Part shown: one piece after another, positions 55,790 to 64,000 of the stretch
How the letters are laid out: the number at the start of each line of letters is the position of its first letter
How positions within the stretch are numbered: the stretch's first letter is position 1
Origin: Candidatus Enterovibrio altilux
GTDB lineage: Bacteria > Pseudomonadota > Gammaproteobacteria > Enterobacterales > Vibrionaceae
Assembly: GCF_002381345.1 (NCBI RefSeq)
Contig: NZ_CP020660.1
Coordinates: forward strand, 372,001-436,000
DNA: 64,000 nt
Reading direction: 5' to 3'
Position numbers and translations under genes: made by a program
Notes under the pieces: generated by a model
What the model was told of the DNA's origin: nothing
Seen by the model: the letters and a program-made list of their open reading frames with translations, nothing else
Databases searched by the model: none

Positions 55790-56866
55790 TTATCTCGCTA
55801 CGTCTTTAATAACGGTAGCAACCCGTATGGCTGCATCTGTAATGGCAGCGCTTCTCGCTGCTTTTGCCATTCCTATCAAAGAGCTAAAATCTAATATCTC
55901 TAGCGTTTGTGCTAGTTTCTTTGCTGAAAGCTCTGATTCTTCAATCATTATTGCTGCGCCATTCTTCACCAAATAGTTAGCATTTAATGTCTGTTGACGA
56001 TCTTTGTGTTTAAACGGCACAAATATTGCTGCAACACCGGCAGCTGCAACTTCAGATACCGTTAGCGCGCCAGAGCGACAAATTAAGATATCAACCCACC
56101 CATATGCCTCTGCAACATCATCAATAAACTCTATCACCTCAACATGTTTAACGTTCGCTTTAAGGTAACGTTCAACCGTGTCAGCTTGATTATCTTTGCC
56201 AGCTTGGTGACGAACAACCACATCACGATTCAATTGTGCCAACGCATCAGGCACTGTGCGATTCAGAATGCACGCACCTTGGCTGCCTCCCATCACTAAC
56301 ACCTTTAAAGGATCAATAGCATCTCGGTGTACTTCAGACGGTGCTGGCAGGCCGCATACAGCCTTTCGGACAGGGTTTCCTACCACTTCTTGATTTGGAA
56401 ACGCTCCAGAAAATGCTTGCAACACACATTGTGCAATCTTCGCTAACCATTTATTGGTTAAACCAGCCACCGCATTTTGCTCATGAAGCACAACAGGAAT
56501 ACCAGTCAGCCATGCGGCTAGCCCGCCTGGTCCACTCACGTACCCTCCCATTCCTAAGACTGCATTTGGTTTCCAATTCCGAATGTGCTTTTTTGCTTGG
56601 CAAACGGCGTTAATAACCATTAAAGGGGCAAAAAGTTTACGCTTAAATCCAGCACCTCGCAGCCTTTTTACTTCAATAAAATCAATTTCAATGCCATATT
56701 TGGGTACCAAATCCGCTTCTATTCGATCTGCCGTCCCCAACCAACGAATTTCCCATCCTTCTTGTTGCAGTTCATTCGCAACAGCAAGACCAGAAAAAAC
56801 ATGCCCGCCAGTACCACCAGCCATCACCAAGAGTCGTTTATGCTTCTGTTCATTTTCTTTTTTCAT
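55790..56866 (-). CDS. murG: Lipid II synthase MurG (GlcNAc transferase)
   Basis: MurG transfers GlcNAc to lipid I at the inner face of the membrane, making lipid II. The 358-residue protein (355 in E. coli) has the glycine-rich acceptor loop MAGGTGGHVFSGLAVANEL at about residues 15-33 and GMGGYVSGPGGLAAWL. The donor side carries VMGGSQGACILN, DILICRSGALTVSEVAAAG and FKHKDRQQTLNA. The order ftsW-murG-murC is standard; ftsW ends 13 bases before it. Confidence 0.97.
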   Translation of the reverse strand: MKKENEQKHKRLLVMAGGTGGHVFSGLAVANELQQEGWEIRWLGTADRIEADLVPKYGIEIDFIEVKRLRGAGFKRKLFAPLMVINAVCQAKKHIRNWKPNAVLGMGGYVSGPGGLAAWLTGIPVVLHEQNAVAGLTNKWLAKIAQCVLQAFSGAFPNQEVVGNPVRKAVCGLPAPSEVHRDAIDPLKVLVMGGSQGACILNRTVPDALAQLNRDVVVRHQAGKDNQADTVERYLKANVKHVEVIEFIDDVAEAYGWVDILICRSGALTVSEVAAAGVAAIFVPFKHKDRQQTLNANYLVKNGAAIMIEESELSAKKLAQTLEILDFSSLIGMAKAARSAAITDAAIRVATVIKDVAR

Positions 56867-56879
56867 GAAATATTATTCA

Positions 56880-58025
56880 TTAATGTACCTGAGAAGTTTC
56901 TAACCTATATTCATAATCAATCCTTAATAGCAATGCTACCGCTGTAGACATAATAAATAAACTGGAGCCACCATAACTAATAAACGGTAACGTCAACCCT
57001 TTAGTTGGCATAATACCTGCAGCTGCGCCAACATTAACCAAAGCTTGAAATGCAAACCAAATCCCTATGCCGAACGCAAGAAAACCACCAAATAATTGAT
57101 TCATTTCAAAGCATCGTTTCCCAATAAACAAAGCACGAAACACCAAAGCAAAAACCATTAACAAAACAACAGTTACACCTACCAATCCAAGTTCTTCTGC
57201 CAATACTGCCACCACAAAGTCTGTATGTGCTTCTGGTAAGTATTCTAATTTTTGAATGGAATTACCCAGCCCTTGTCCCCACCAATCACCTCGACCAAAT
57301 GCCATCAAAGATTGAGTAAGCTGGTAACCACTGCCAAAAGGATCTTGCCATGGGTCAAGAAAAGACGTAACACGCCTTACACGATAAGGTTCTGTAATAA
57401 TAAGAAGCCCAACTAACCCCAGCCCTGAAAATAAAAGCACGCCGAACTGCCATAGTTTTGCTCCTGCAATAAACAACATGCCAATGGTAGTGATAAACAT
57501 CACTATCACGGAGCCAAAGTCTGGTTGTGCGAGTAAAAGTACCGCGATAATAATAAGAACAACAAGTGGCTTCAAGAAGCCATAAAAACTTTCACGCACC
57601 TCACCATGTCGGCGAACCAAATATCCAGCAATAAACAAAAAGAGAGATAACTTTGCCACTTCGGCAGGCTGAAGGTTAATGATACCCAATCGTAGCCAAC
57701 GCATTGCGCCATTTACTGAGTGACCAATAACTAACACAGCCACCAAGAGAAAAAGCGAGATAAGAAGCATTGGGATGCTAAGTTGTTGCCAACAAACCAG
57801 AGGAATTTGCATTGCTATGCCCGCAAAGATTAGCGCACCAACCAAGTACACTCCCTGACGAATAGCAAAGTGAAAAGGCTGATCCACTAGCCGACTTGAA
57901 ACTGGAATCGATGCTGATGTCACCATGATGAGCCCGATGAGCATTAAACCCAAAGAAAGCCATACGATATGTCTATCGTATAAAACGGTAGGTGCTGGGT
58001 GAAAGAGCCAACGCCAAATATTCAT
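56880..58025 (-). CDS. ftsW: Peptidoglycan glycosyltransferase FtsW (SEDS family)
   Basis: FtsW polymerises septal glycan strands together with FtsI. From ATG at 58025 ([20 protein letters not shown]) it has 381 residues with about ten membrane segments. SEDS hallmarks are [50 protein letters not shown]-like sequence, [18 protein letters not shown] and [22 protein letters not shown] lies 5-6 bases before this ATG; an in-frame ATG at 58049 would only add eight residues and begins inside the murD-ftsW spacer. The gene lies between murD and murG. Confidence 0.95.
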   Translation of the reverse strand: MNIWRWLFHPAPTVLYDRHIVWLSLGLMLIGLIMVTSASIPVSSRLVDQPFHFAIRQGVYLVGALIFAGIAMQIPLVCWQQLSIPMLLISLFLLVAVLVIGHSVNGAMRWLRLGIINLQPAEVAKLSLFLFIAGYLVRRHGEVRESFYGFLKPLVVLIIIAVLLLAQPDFGSVIVMFITTIGMLFIAGAKLWQFGVLLFSGLGLVGLLIITEPYRVRRVTSFLDPWQDPFGSGYQLTQSLMAFGRGDWWGQGLGNSIQKLEYLPEAHTDFVVAVLAEELGLVGVTVVLLMVFALVFRALFIGKRCFEMNQLFGGFLAFGIGIWFAFQALVNVGAAAGIMPTKGLTLPFISYGGSSLFIMSTAVALLLRIDYEYRLETSQVH

Positions 58026-58051
58026 GTTTTCCCTCTTTATGTTTATCATCC

Positions 58052-59386
58052 TTAACTTCTATCTTCATGTTTTTTTGAAACGGCCACACTCGCATAAGCA
58101 GCAAAAGTATCACCTCTCACCATGCAGTTGAGAAACTGATCAAAACTTGCACACGCAGGAGAAAGCAGTACCATGTCTCCAGACACCGCGTCTTTTGCAG
58201 CAATATCCATTGCCTGTTGCAAAGTTTCTACCACAACAGGTCGTTCAACGAGTGCCGAAAACGATTGTCCGTTGCAGCCGAAACAATAGAGAGTAACATT
58301 CAATTTTTCGAGTACTGGTTTTAAAGAAACAAAATTCGCGCCTTTCCCATCGCCACCAACCATTAAATGCAATTTACCATCCCGTCGAATGCCATTCAAC
58401 GCCGCTAAGGTGCTTGCTAAATTTGTCGCTTTGGAATCATTGACCCACAGCACGCCATCTTGTTCCAATACTTTCTGACAACGATGCGGTAAACCGCGAT
58501 ATTGACGTATTGCAGCACACTGCGCAATGCGCTCAATGCCTACAGCATCAGCAGCGGCCATTGCAGCAAGACAATTAGCCACATTATGGCGTCCAACAAG
58601 CAATATATCAGAGACAGGCATGATTTGTTCATCGTTTGCCGTAAGCCACTCAAAGCCATCACGCAAAGTGAGAGTATACTCACCGTCAGTGAGTCCAAAA
58701 CGGATAGCATTCGCATGCTCTACAGGCATTGTCTTTGTATCATCTTGATTCCATACTGCTAGCGCCGCTTGCAGATAAATACGGAGCTTAGCATCATGGT
58801 AATCACCCATCCCAATATATCTATTCATGTGATCTTCTGAAAAGTTGAGGAAAACAGCAGCCGCTAAGTCGAGTGATAAGGTTGTTTCCAACTGGAAACT
58901 CGATAACTCTAAAATATAAAGGGCATGGTCATTCATCAACATATCTAATGCGGCAAAACCAATATTACCACCGACACCTACATTGATACCCGCTGTTTTT
59001 GCCATTTCACCGACCAGGCTAGTCACTGTACTTTTACCGTTAGAGCCTGTAACACCGATAACTGGCACAGAAACATCGCGCGCAAATAGTTCAATATCGC
59101 CGATAATTTCAATGCCTTTCGCAGCGGCTTCTTTGAGCTCTGGTGTAGCTAATGCAACACCTGGGCTCACTATGATTTGATTAGCATTGAGTAGCCAATT
59201 CATATTCCAACCACCAGCATGCAGCTCAACCTCTGACGGCAATTGTACGCTGCCCTGTCTTACCATTTGAGTATCAATAACTTTAATATCAATATCTCCA
59301 CCTTTACGCAGCAAATAATTGACAACAGAAAGCCCAGTCATACCGACTCCTATCACCACAACACAGTTTTTCGTGGTACCTGTCAT
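58052..59386 (-). CDS. murD: UDP-N-acetylmuramoylalanine-D-glutamate ligase
   Basis: MurD adds D-glutamate to UDP-MurNAc-L-Ala. The 444-residue product (438 in E. coli) shows the UDP-binding start [17 protein letters not shown], the ATP loop [19 protein letters not shown], the Mg and carbamyl-Lys region LSSFQLETT and FSEDHMNRY, and [17 protein letters not shown] in the C-terminal part. It follows mraY by 3 bases and precedes ftsW. No anomalies are seen. Confidence 0.97.
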   Translation of the reverse strand: MTGTTKNCVVVIGVGMTGLSVVNYLLRKGGDIDIKVIDTQMVRQGSVQLPSEVELHAGGWNMNWLLNANQIIVSPGVALATPELKEAAAKGIEIIGDIELFARDVSVPVIGVTGSNGKSTVTSLVGEMAKTAGINVGVGGNIGFAALDMLMNDHALYILELSSFQLETTLSLDLAAAVFLNFSEDHMNRYIGMGDYHDAKLRIYLQAALAVWNQDDTKTMPVEHANAIRFGLTDGEYTLTLRDGFEWLTANDEQIMPVSDILLVGRHNVANCLAAMAAADAVGIERIAQCAAIRQYRGLPHRCQKVLEQDGVLWVNDSKATNLASTLAALNGIRRDGKLHLMVGGDGKGANFVSLKPVLEKLNVTLYCFGCNGQSFSALVERPVVVETLQQAMDIAAKDAVSGDMVLLSPACASFDQFLNCMVRGDTFAAYASVAVSKKHEDRS

Positions 59387-59389
59387 GGA

Positions 59390-60472
59390 TTAGCGTACCT
59401 TCAATGTTGCTAGTCCCACAAGAACTAACATTAGTGTAATGATCCAAAAGCGTACAATTACACGAGGTTCTGGCCAACCTTTTAACTCGTAGTGATGATG
59501 AATCGGCGCCATTCGAAAAATGCGTTGTCCGCGTAATTTAAACGAACCTACCTGCAAAATTACAGTCAAAGTTTCCACGACGAACAGCCCCCCCATAATA
59601 ACCAGCAAACACTCTTGTCGAACTAATACTGCAATGGTGCCCAATGCACCACCCAATGCCAGTGAACCTACATCCCCCATAAACATTTGCGCGGGGTAGG
59701 TATTGAACCACAAAAAACCTAGACCCGCTCCAACAATTGCAGCACAGACAATCACTAGTTCACTGGCATACTTAATATAGGGAATATGCAAATACTCTGC
59801 GAAGTTAACGTTACCAGTCGCCCACGCAATCAACGTAAAACCACTCGCCACCATTACGATTAGCATGATAGCCAAACCATCCAGGCCATCGGTCAGGTTG
59901 ACAGCATTGCTGGTGCCAACAATCACAAAACAAGTAAAAAGAATGTAGGATAATCCAAGTTTTGGCATCACATCTTTAAAAAAAGGGACTACCAATTGAG
60001 TGGCCGCAGTATCTTGCCCATGCACATACAAGGCAAAAGCAATCACCAAGGCAATTGCGGACTGCCAAAAAAATTTCCAGCGAGCAGCCAAACCATCAGT
60101 GTTTTTACGCACCATTTTACGGTAATCATCTATAAAACCAATAACACCATACCCCAAGATCACACCCAAGATAGCCCAAACATATGGGTTACTCAAGTCT
60201 GCCCAAAGCAACACAGTGACAACAATCACAATTAGGATCATGATACCGCCCATAGTTGGAGTGCCTTGTTTATTAAAGTGCGACTCAGGACCTTCATTAC
60301 GAATAACCTGACCAATTTGCATCAGTTGTAAATGGTTAATCATGCGTGGCCCCATCCACAAAGAGATTATAAAAGCAGTGAAAACGCTGACGATCGATCG
60401 AAAGGTTAGGTAATCAAACAGACGGAAAAATGCCGCATAGTGCTCGAGAAGATTAGATAACCAAATTAGCAT
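59390..60472 (-). CDS. mraY: Phospho-N-acetylmuramoyl-pentapeptide transferase MraY
   Basis: MraY transfers phospho-MurNAc-pentapeptide to undecaprenyl phosphate, making lipid I in the inner membrane. At 360 residues it equals the E. coli enzyme, with about ten membrane segments. The Mg-site motif [13 protein letters not shown], the nucleophile and uridine region [28 protein letters not shown] and the periplasm-proximal [13 protein letters not shown] are intact. Its start overlaps the murF 3' end by 7 bases, implying translational coupling. Confidence 0.97.
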   Translation of the reverse strand: MLIWLSNLLEHYAAFFRLFDYLTFRSIVSVFTAFIISLWMGPRMINHLQLMQIGQVIRNEGPESHFNKQGTPTMGGIMILIVIVVTVLLWADLSNPYVWAILGVILGYGVIGFIDDYRKMVRKNTDGLAARWKFFWQSAIALVIAFALYVHGQDTAATQLVVPFFKDVMPKLGLSYILFTCFVIVGTSNAVNLTDGLDGLAIMLIVMVASGFTLIAWATGNVNFAEYLHIPYIKYASELVIVCAAIVGAGLGFLWFNTYPAQMFMGDVGSLALGGALGTIAVLVRQECLLVIMGGLFVVETLTVILQVGSFKLRGQRIFRMAPIHHHYELKGWPEPRVIVRFWIITLMLVLVGLATLKVR

Positions 60473-61842
60473 GTTGCAGCCTCCTCAATCGCTGCAATAA
60501 CCTGTGACATCTTCATTCCATTAGCACCTTTGATCAGCACAGAAACCTCATGCTTGGTCTTCATGAGTGCCACTAAGTTTGCAATCAGCGCGTCTTTATT
60601 ATCAAAATGTAGACCGCCACACCGCTCGCTAATTATTACGCTGGCAAGTCCGTGTGTCATTACTGTTTGAATATCAGATTGACTAAGGTATTCAGCTAAA
60701 TCAAGGTGTACTGCATCGGAGTAATCACCCATTTCGCCCATATCTGCAAGCACAATCACTTTGTCGCCATCAAATTTATTAAGCATATCTACTGCCGCTT
60801 TCATTGCCGGCAAACTGGCATTGTAACTGTCATCAATAAGACGAAGTCCAGGACGTGGAAAACTTATTACTCCACGCCCTTTCAACGGTGCCACTGAAGC
60901 AAGCCCTTGAGTTATTTCTGTCATAGTGATACCATCAATATTCAATGCTGCCATTGTAGCTAATATGCTGTTAGCAACGTTATGCTGTCCCGGTAGGCTC
61001 AGCACGATAGGAAACGTTCCAATGGGCGTTTCCATGTCAAATTGAAAGCACCCACCTCCAGCCTCGCGGACGTTTACAGCACAAAAATTTGCACTTTTAT
61101 TGGAGACTGTCATTGTAAGTAATTGTTTATTTTTTAACACGGCATCCCAATGTAAGCCACCATTGCTATCAAGATTGACGATAGCGAGCGCACCGTCAGC
61201 TAGACCTTCAAATATCTCACCTTTAGCTTTCACAACACCATCTAAAGACCCAAACCCTTCCAAATGTGCGGCGGCTACATTGGTTACTAAAGCAATGTCA
61301 GGCTTAACAAGCTTCGTTGTGTAAGCAATTTCACCAACATGATTAGCCCCCAGTTCAATAACCGCATAATCATCAGATGGCTCCAAGCGCAATAAAGTCA
61401 ATGGTACGCCAATATCATTGTTTAAATTATCCAAGGTACACAAAGTACGTCCTAGCCGAGATAAAATCGCTACCAGCATCTCCTTAACCGTGGTTTTGCC
61501 ACAGCTACCCGTTAGTGCAATAGTGGTCACATCACACTGTGTTTTGATCCAAGCGCCTAATTGCCCTAATGCTCTGAGCGTTTCTTCAACTACTAATTGT
61601 GGTAAATCACAATTTACTGGGTGAGAAACAAGTAATGCGGAGGCACCGTTTTGTTTAGCTGTGTCAATAAAATCATGCGCATCAAAACGATCACCTACCA
61701 AGGCAATAAATAGTGCACCCTTTTCAAGAGTTCGAGTATCGATAGACACTGCATCAATAATCATATTTGGATTAGAGAGCTTTACGTCAACCAAGTTTGC
61801 ACCGACAATCATTTGCAATGTTTTAAGCGAAACTGGAATCAT
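60466..61842 (-). CDS. murF: UDP-MurNAc-tripeptide D-alanyl-D-alanine ligase
   Basis: MurF adds the D-Ala-D-Ala dipeptide to UDP-MurNAc-tripeptide. The 458-residue protein (452 in E. coli) has the ATP loop [19 protein letters not shown] near residue 110, [28 protein letters not shown], and in the C-terminal domain [19 protein letters not shown] and [12 protein letters not shown]. The usual Gly/Asn of the P-loop is Cys here (GSCGKTT), a tolerated position. It overlaps murE by 4 bases and mraY by 7. Confidence 0.96.
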   Translation of the reverse strand: MIPVSLKTLQMIVGANLVDVKLSNPNMIIDAVSIDTRTLEKGALFIALVGDRFDAHDFIDTAKQNGASALLVSHPVNCDLPQLVVEETLRALGQLGAWIKTQCDVTTIALTGSCGKTTVKEMLVAILSRLGRTLCTLDNLNNDIGVPLTLLRLEPSDDYAVIELGANHVGEIAYTTKLVKPDIALVTNVAAAHLEGFGSLDGVVKAKGEIFEGLADGALAIVNLDSNGGLHWDAVLKNKQLLTMTVSNKSANFCAVNVREAGGGCFQFDMETPIGTFPIVLSLPGQHNVANSILATMAALNIDGITMTEITQGLASVAPLKGRGVISFPRPGLRLIDDSYNASLPAMKAAVDMLNKFDGDKVIVLADMGEMGDYSDAVHLDLAEYLSQSDIQTVMTHGLASVIISERCGGLHFDNKDALIANLVALMKTKHEVSVLIKGANGMKMSQVIAAIEEAATC

Positions 61843-63326
61843 TTTTTACCCTCCAGCAATATTCTCACGGTGTCACGATCTGAATAATCAATCATGCCTG
61901 ATACTAGTATTTGAGAATCTTCATGCCCTTTTCCTGCCACCAAAATTACGTCGTTATTTGACGCGTTAATAAAAGCAAATTCACATGCTTGAGCACGATC
62001 ATGCAGTACAATAGCTTGCGTGGGCACCGCCATGCCAGCAAGCATATCTTGCACAATGTATTCTGGTAGTTCTGATCGCGGATTATCGTCAGTAAGGATA
62101 ACTTTATCTGCAAACTTTTCTGCAATTTTAGCCATTAATGGACGCTTACCTGTGTCTCTGTTTCCACCACAACCCACAATGCACCAAAGTTCACCTTTAC
62201 AGTGACGTCTGAGTGCAGTTAGTGCTTTTTCCAGTGCTGTGGGGGTGTGAGCGTAGTCAACGACAAGCATGGGTTTACCAATATGATGAAAAATTTCCAT
62301 TCGTCCAATCACTGCTTGAAGTTTAGGTGCAACATTGAGCAACGCTGACTTCTCATAGCCCAACCCCAACAACGTAGTCAGACTCAACAATAAGTTCATC
62401 ACATTAAATTCACCCACCAGAGGAGCCGTGAATTCACCATCACCCCAATAAGATGAAAATGCAATCGTAACACTGCAAGTCGAATAGCTCACAAAAGTAA
62501 GCCATAGCTTACGACCTTGATGAACTAGCACCGCCGACTTTGAAAAAGAAACAGCAATAGCCTCTGGCATATTCACTAACCATTGCGCACCGACTTCATC
62601 ATCGGCATTAATTATGGATACTGATAAGCTATAGTGCGTAAATAAATGCAATTTTACTTCAGCATAAGCTTCCATGGTGCCGTGGTAATCGAGGTGATCG
62701 CGACTTAAATTCGTAAAAATAGCCGCATCAAATGCCACGGCTTTAACGCGATCTTGTATTAACCCATGCGAAGATACTTCCATGGCAACATGCGTAGCTT
62801 TTGCTTCCTTGTACACAAAAAGTTGTTGCTGAATATCTACTGCGCTACTTGTGGTATTTAATGCTGGCTCCAGAGCATTAAGAAACCCATTACCTGTTGT
62901 TCCCATCACGACAGCACGACCGCCCATAAGATCAATCCACTGAGCAATTAATTGGCTAACGGTAGTCTTGCCGTTTGTGCCCGTCACACCAATAGTCGTC
63001 ATATACTTACTTGGATTTTGGAAGAAGCGTGAAGCAATCTCGGAAAGATGCGATTTAAGATGAGGAAAGGCCACCACAGGAACATCATTGTAAAAGGTAA
63101 CACCAAACTGACCACAAGTGTCACCGTCATCAGCAATCACAGCAACAGCGCCAACATGAACAGCAGCAGCAATAAACCGTCTTGCATCTAAGTTATATCC
63201 CTGGATCGCAATAAATACATCACCATACTTAATCTGGCGATTATCCAGAGAAAGTCCTGAGATCTCTTGTTCTGGCACACCATCAAACCACGGCGCTAAT
63301 AATTCGGTAAAACTAGTGTTGGGCAT
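61839..63326 (-). CDS. murE: UDP-MurNAc-L-Ala-D-Glu:meso-diaminopimelate ligase
   Basis: MurE adds meso-diaminopimelate to the peptide stem. The 495-residue protein (495 in E. coli) has GVTGTNGKTTVSQLIAQW as ATP loop, the carbamyl-Lys region HLDYHGTMEAYAEVKLHLF, and the DNPR motif LTDDNPRSELPEYI, which marks DAP rather than Lys specificity. The start codon overlaps the ftsI stop by one base (TGATG). DapB in this window serves the supply of DAP. The frame is intact. Confidence 0.97.
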   Translation of the reverse strand: MPNTSFTELLAPWFDGVPEQEISGLSLDNRQIKYGDVFIAIQGYNLDARRFIAAAVHVGAVAVIADDGDTCGQFGVTFYNDVPVVAFPHLKSHLSEIASRFFQNPSKYMTTIGVTGTNGKTTVSQLIAQWIDLMGGRAVVMGTTGNGFLNALEPALNTTSSAVDIQQQLFVYKEAKATHVAMEVSSHGLIQDRVKAVAFDAAIFTNLSRDHLDYHGTMEAYAEVKLHLFTHYSLSVSIINADDEVGAQWLVNMPEAIAVSFSKSAVLVHQGRKLWLTFVSYSTCSVTIAFSSYWGDGEFTAPLVGEFNVMNLLLSLTTLLGLGYEKSALLNVAPKLQAVIGRMEIFHHIGKPMLVVDYAHTPTALEKALTALRRHCKGELWCIVGCGGNRDTGKRPLMAKIAEKFADKVILTDDNPRSELPEYIVQDMLAGMAVPTQAIVLHDRAQACEFAFINASNNDVILVAGKGHEDSQILVSGMIDYSDRDTVRILLEGKK

Positions 63327-64000
63327 CAGTTCTTCTTGTCCGTTCTAGTAATTTGTAACATAGAGTCTCTTGCATCAGGCGCAATATTTAGGATTTGCAA
63401 TGTACTCTTCATCACTTCAGAAAAGACAGGTGCCGCGACTTGGCCACCATAATATTTATCACCTTGAGGTTCGTTTATCACGACAACTATCGCGATCCGC
63501 GGATCGCTGATCGGCGCGATCCCAGCAGTATAACTTATATATTCATCACCGTACCCACCAGCTATAGCTACTTTAGCGGTGCCAGTTTTTGCTCCTACAC
63601 GATAGCCATTTACTGCTGCACGTCTTGCACTGCCACCTACCTGAGTCACCGATTCCAACATATCAATTACTTTACGGGTATTTTCACGCGATGCCACTTG
63701 CTTACCGGGTACAACTGCTTCTGTTTTTAAAATAGAAAGAGGACGCTTTACACCTAATCCACCAAGCACAGCATAGACTCGCACCAATTGAGCTGGTGTA
63801 ATAGACAAGCCGTAACCAAATGACAATGTTGCGCGTTCAAAATCAGACCATCGCCTACGCGAAGGGTAGAAGCCTAGTGACTCGCCAACAAGATTCATAC
63901 CAGTTGCGTCGCCTACACCAAAACTACTGTACAACCCTAATAACTCTTCAACAGGCATCGATAAAGACAGTTTACTCACACCTATATTACTGGATTTTTT
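63326..64000 (-). CDS. ftsI: Septal peptidoglycan transpeptidase FtsI (PBP3), C-terminal part
   Basis: FtsI cross-links septal peptidoglycan with FtsW. Only the last ~224 residues are in the window; the gene continues past position 64000. The visible part opens with KKSSNIGVSKLSLSMP, which includes the SxN motif (SSN) of penicillin-binding proteins. The KTG motif follows in YRVGAKTGTAKVA, and then ISYTAGIAPISDPRIAIVV and YYGGQVAAPVFSEVMKS. The catalytic STxK lies upstream, outside the window. An internal Met is not the start. The stop overlaps murE by one base, at the head of the murE-to-lpxC run. Confidence 0.95.
   Translation of the reverse strand, partial: KKSSNIGVSKLSLSMPVEELLGLYSSFGVGDATGMNLVGESLGFYPSRRRWSDFERATLSFGYGLSITPAQLVRVYAVLGGLGVKRPLSILKTEAVVPGKQVASRENTRKVIDMLESVTQVGGSARRAAVNGYRVGAKTGTAKVAIAGGYGDEYISYTAGIAPISDPRIAIVVVINEPQGDKYYGGQVAAPVFSEVMKSTLQILNIAPDARDSMLQITRTDKKN

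Overview
The window looks like chromosomal DNA of a gammaproteobacterium of the Vibrionaceae type that is losing genes under heavy insertion-sequence (IS) load. The protein sequences (GshB, MnmA, IleS, SecA and the division and cell-wall genes) read as close relatives of Vibrio and E. coli homologues. The local gene orders rpsT-murJ-ribF-ileS-lspA-fkpB-ispH, pilD-coaE-zapD-yacG and murE to lpxC are those I remember from Vibrio. Intact housekeeping genes separated by dead IS copies and pseudogenes suggest a host-restricted symbiont. From memory, the luminous anglerfish symbionts (Candidatus Enterovibrio) fit well, but that is inference.

Layout. 1-3602: puuB between remnants of an IS5-family (IS903-like) element. 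3603-9298: a decayed accessory island with a DNA cytosine-5 methyltransferase that carries an N-terminal helix-turn-helix (minus strand), a divergent McrB/McrC pair resembling the LlaJI-type restriction subunits (plus strand), small unknown ORFs and an ISL3-type transposase fragment. All island genes of known type carry stops or frameshifts. 9298-16644: more IS5 remnants, mlaA beside the 5' stub of a destroyed ccmA, and gshB. 16758-22111: icd, rluE (frameshifted in an A9 run), mnmA-hflD, purB. 22347-30835: bcp, gmhA and the pilD-coaE-zapD-yacG group among IS5 and IS630 remnants. 31009-39096: an IS-free conserved block from rpsT to ispH. 39098-49745: dapB, nadC and secA, each isolated by IS remnants. 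49815-64000: an IS-free minus-strand division and cell-wall cluster, ftsI (cut by the window edge)-murE-murF-mraY-murD-ftsW-murG-murC-ftsQ-ftsA-ftsZ-lpxC.

Functions. The retained genes are mostly for the cell envelope (mur genes, mraY, murG, murJ, lspA, lpxC, gmhA, mlaA, dapB), division (ftsI, W, Q, A, Z, zapD), translation and tRNA modification (ileS, rpsT, mnmA, rluE) and core cofactors (nadC, coaE, ribF, ispH, gshB). Lost or dying functions include restriction-modification, cytochrome c maturation (only a ccmA stub) and type IV pilus genes (pilD without pilABC beside it).

Repeats. About 25 pieces of one IS5-family element cover roughly 13 kb, a fifth of the window, and none encodes an intact transposase. 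Several pieces are nested or joined head to head at the same internal breakpoint. At least four IS630-family fragments and one ISL3 fragment are also present. A further dispersed repeat that I cannot assign occurs at five loci. No tRNA, rRNA or CRISPR array was seen.
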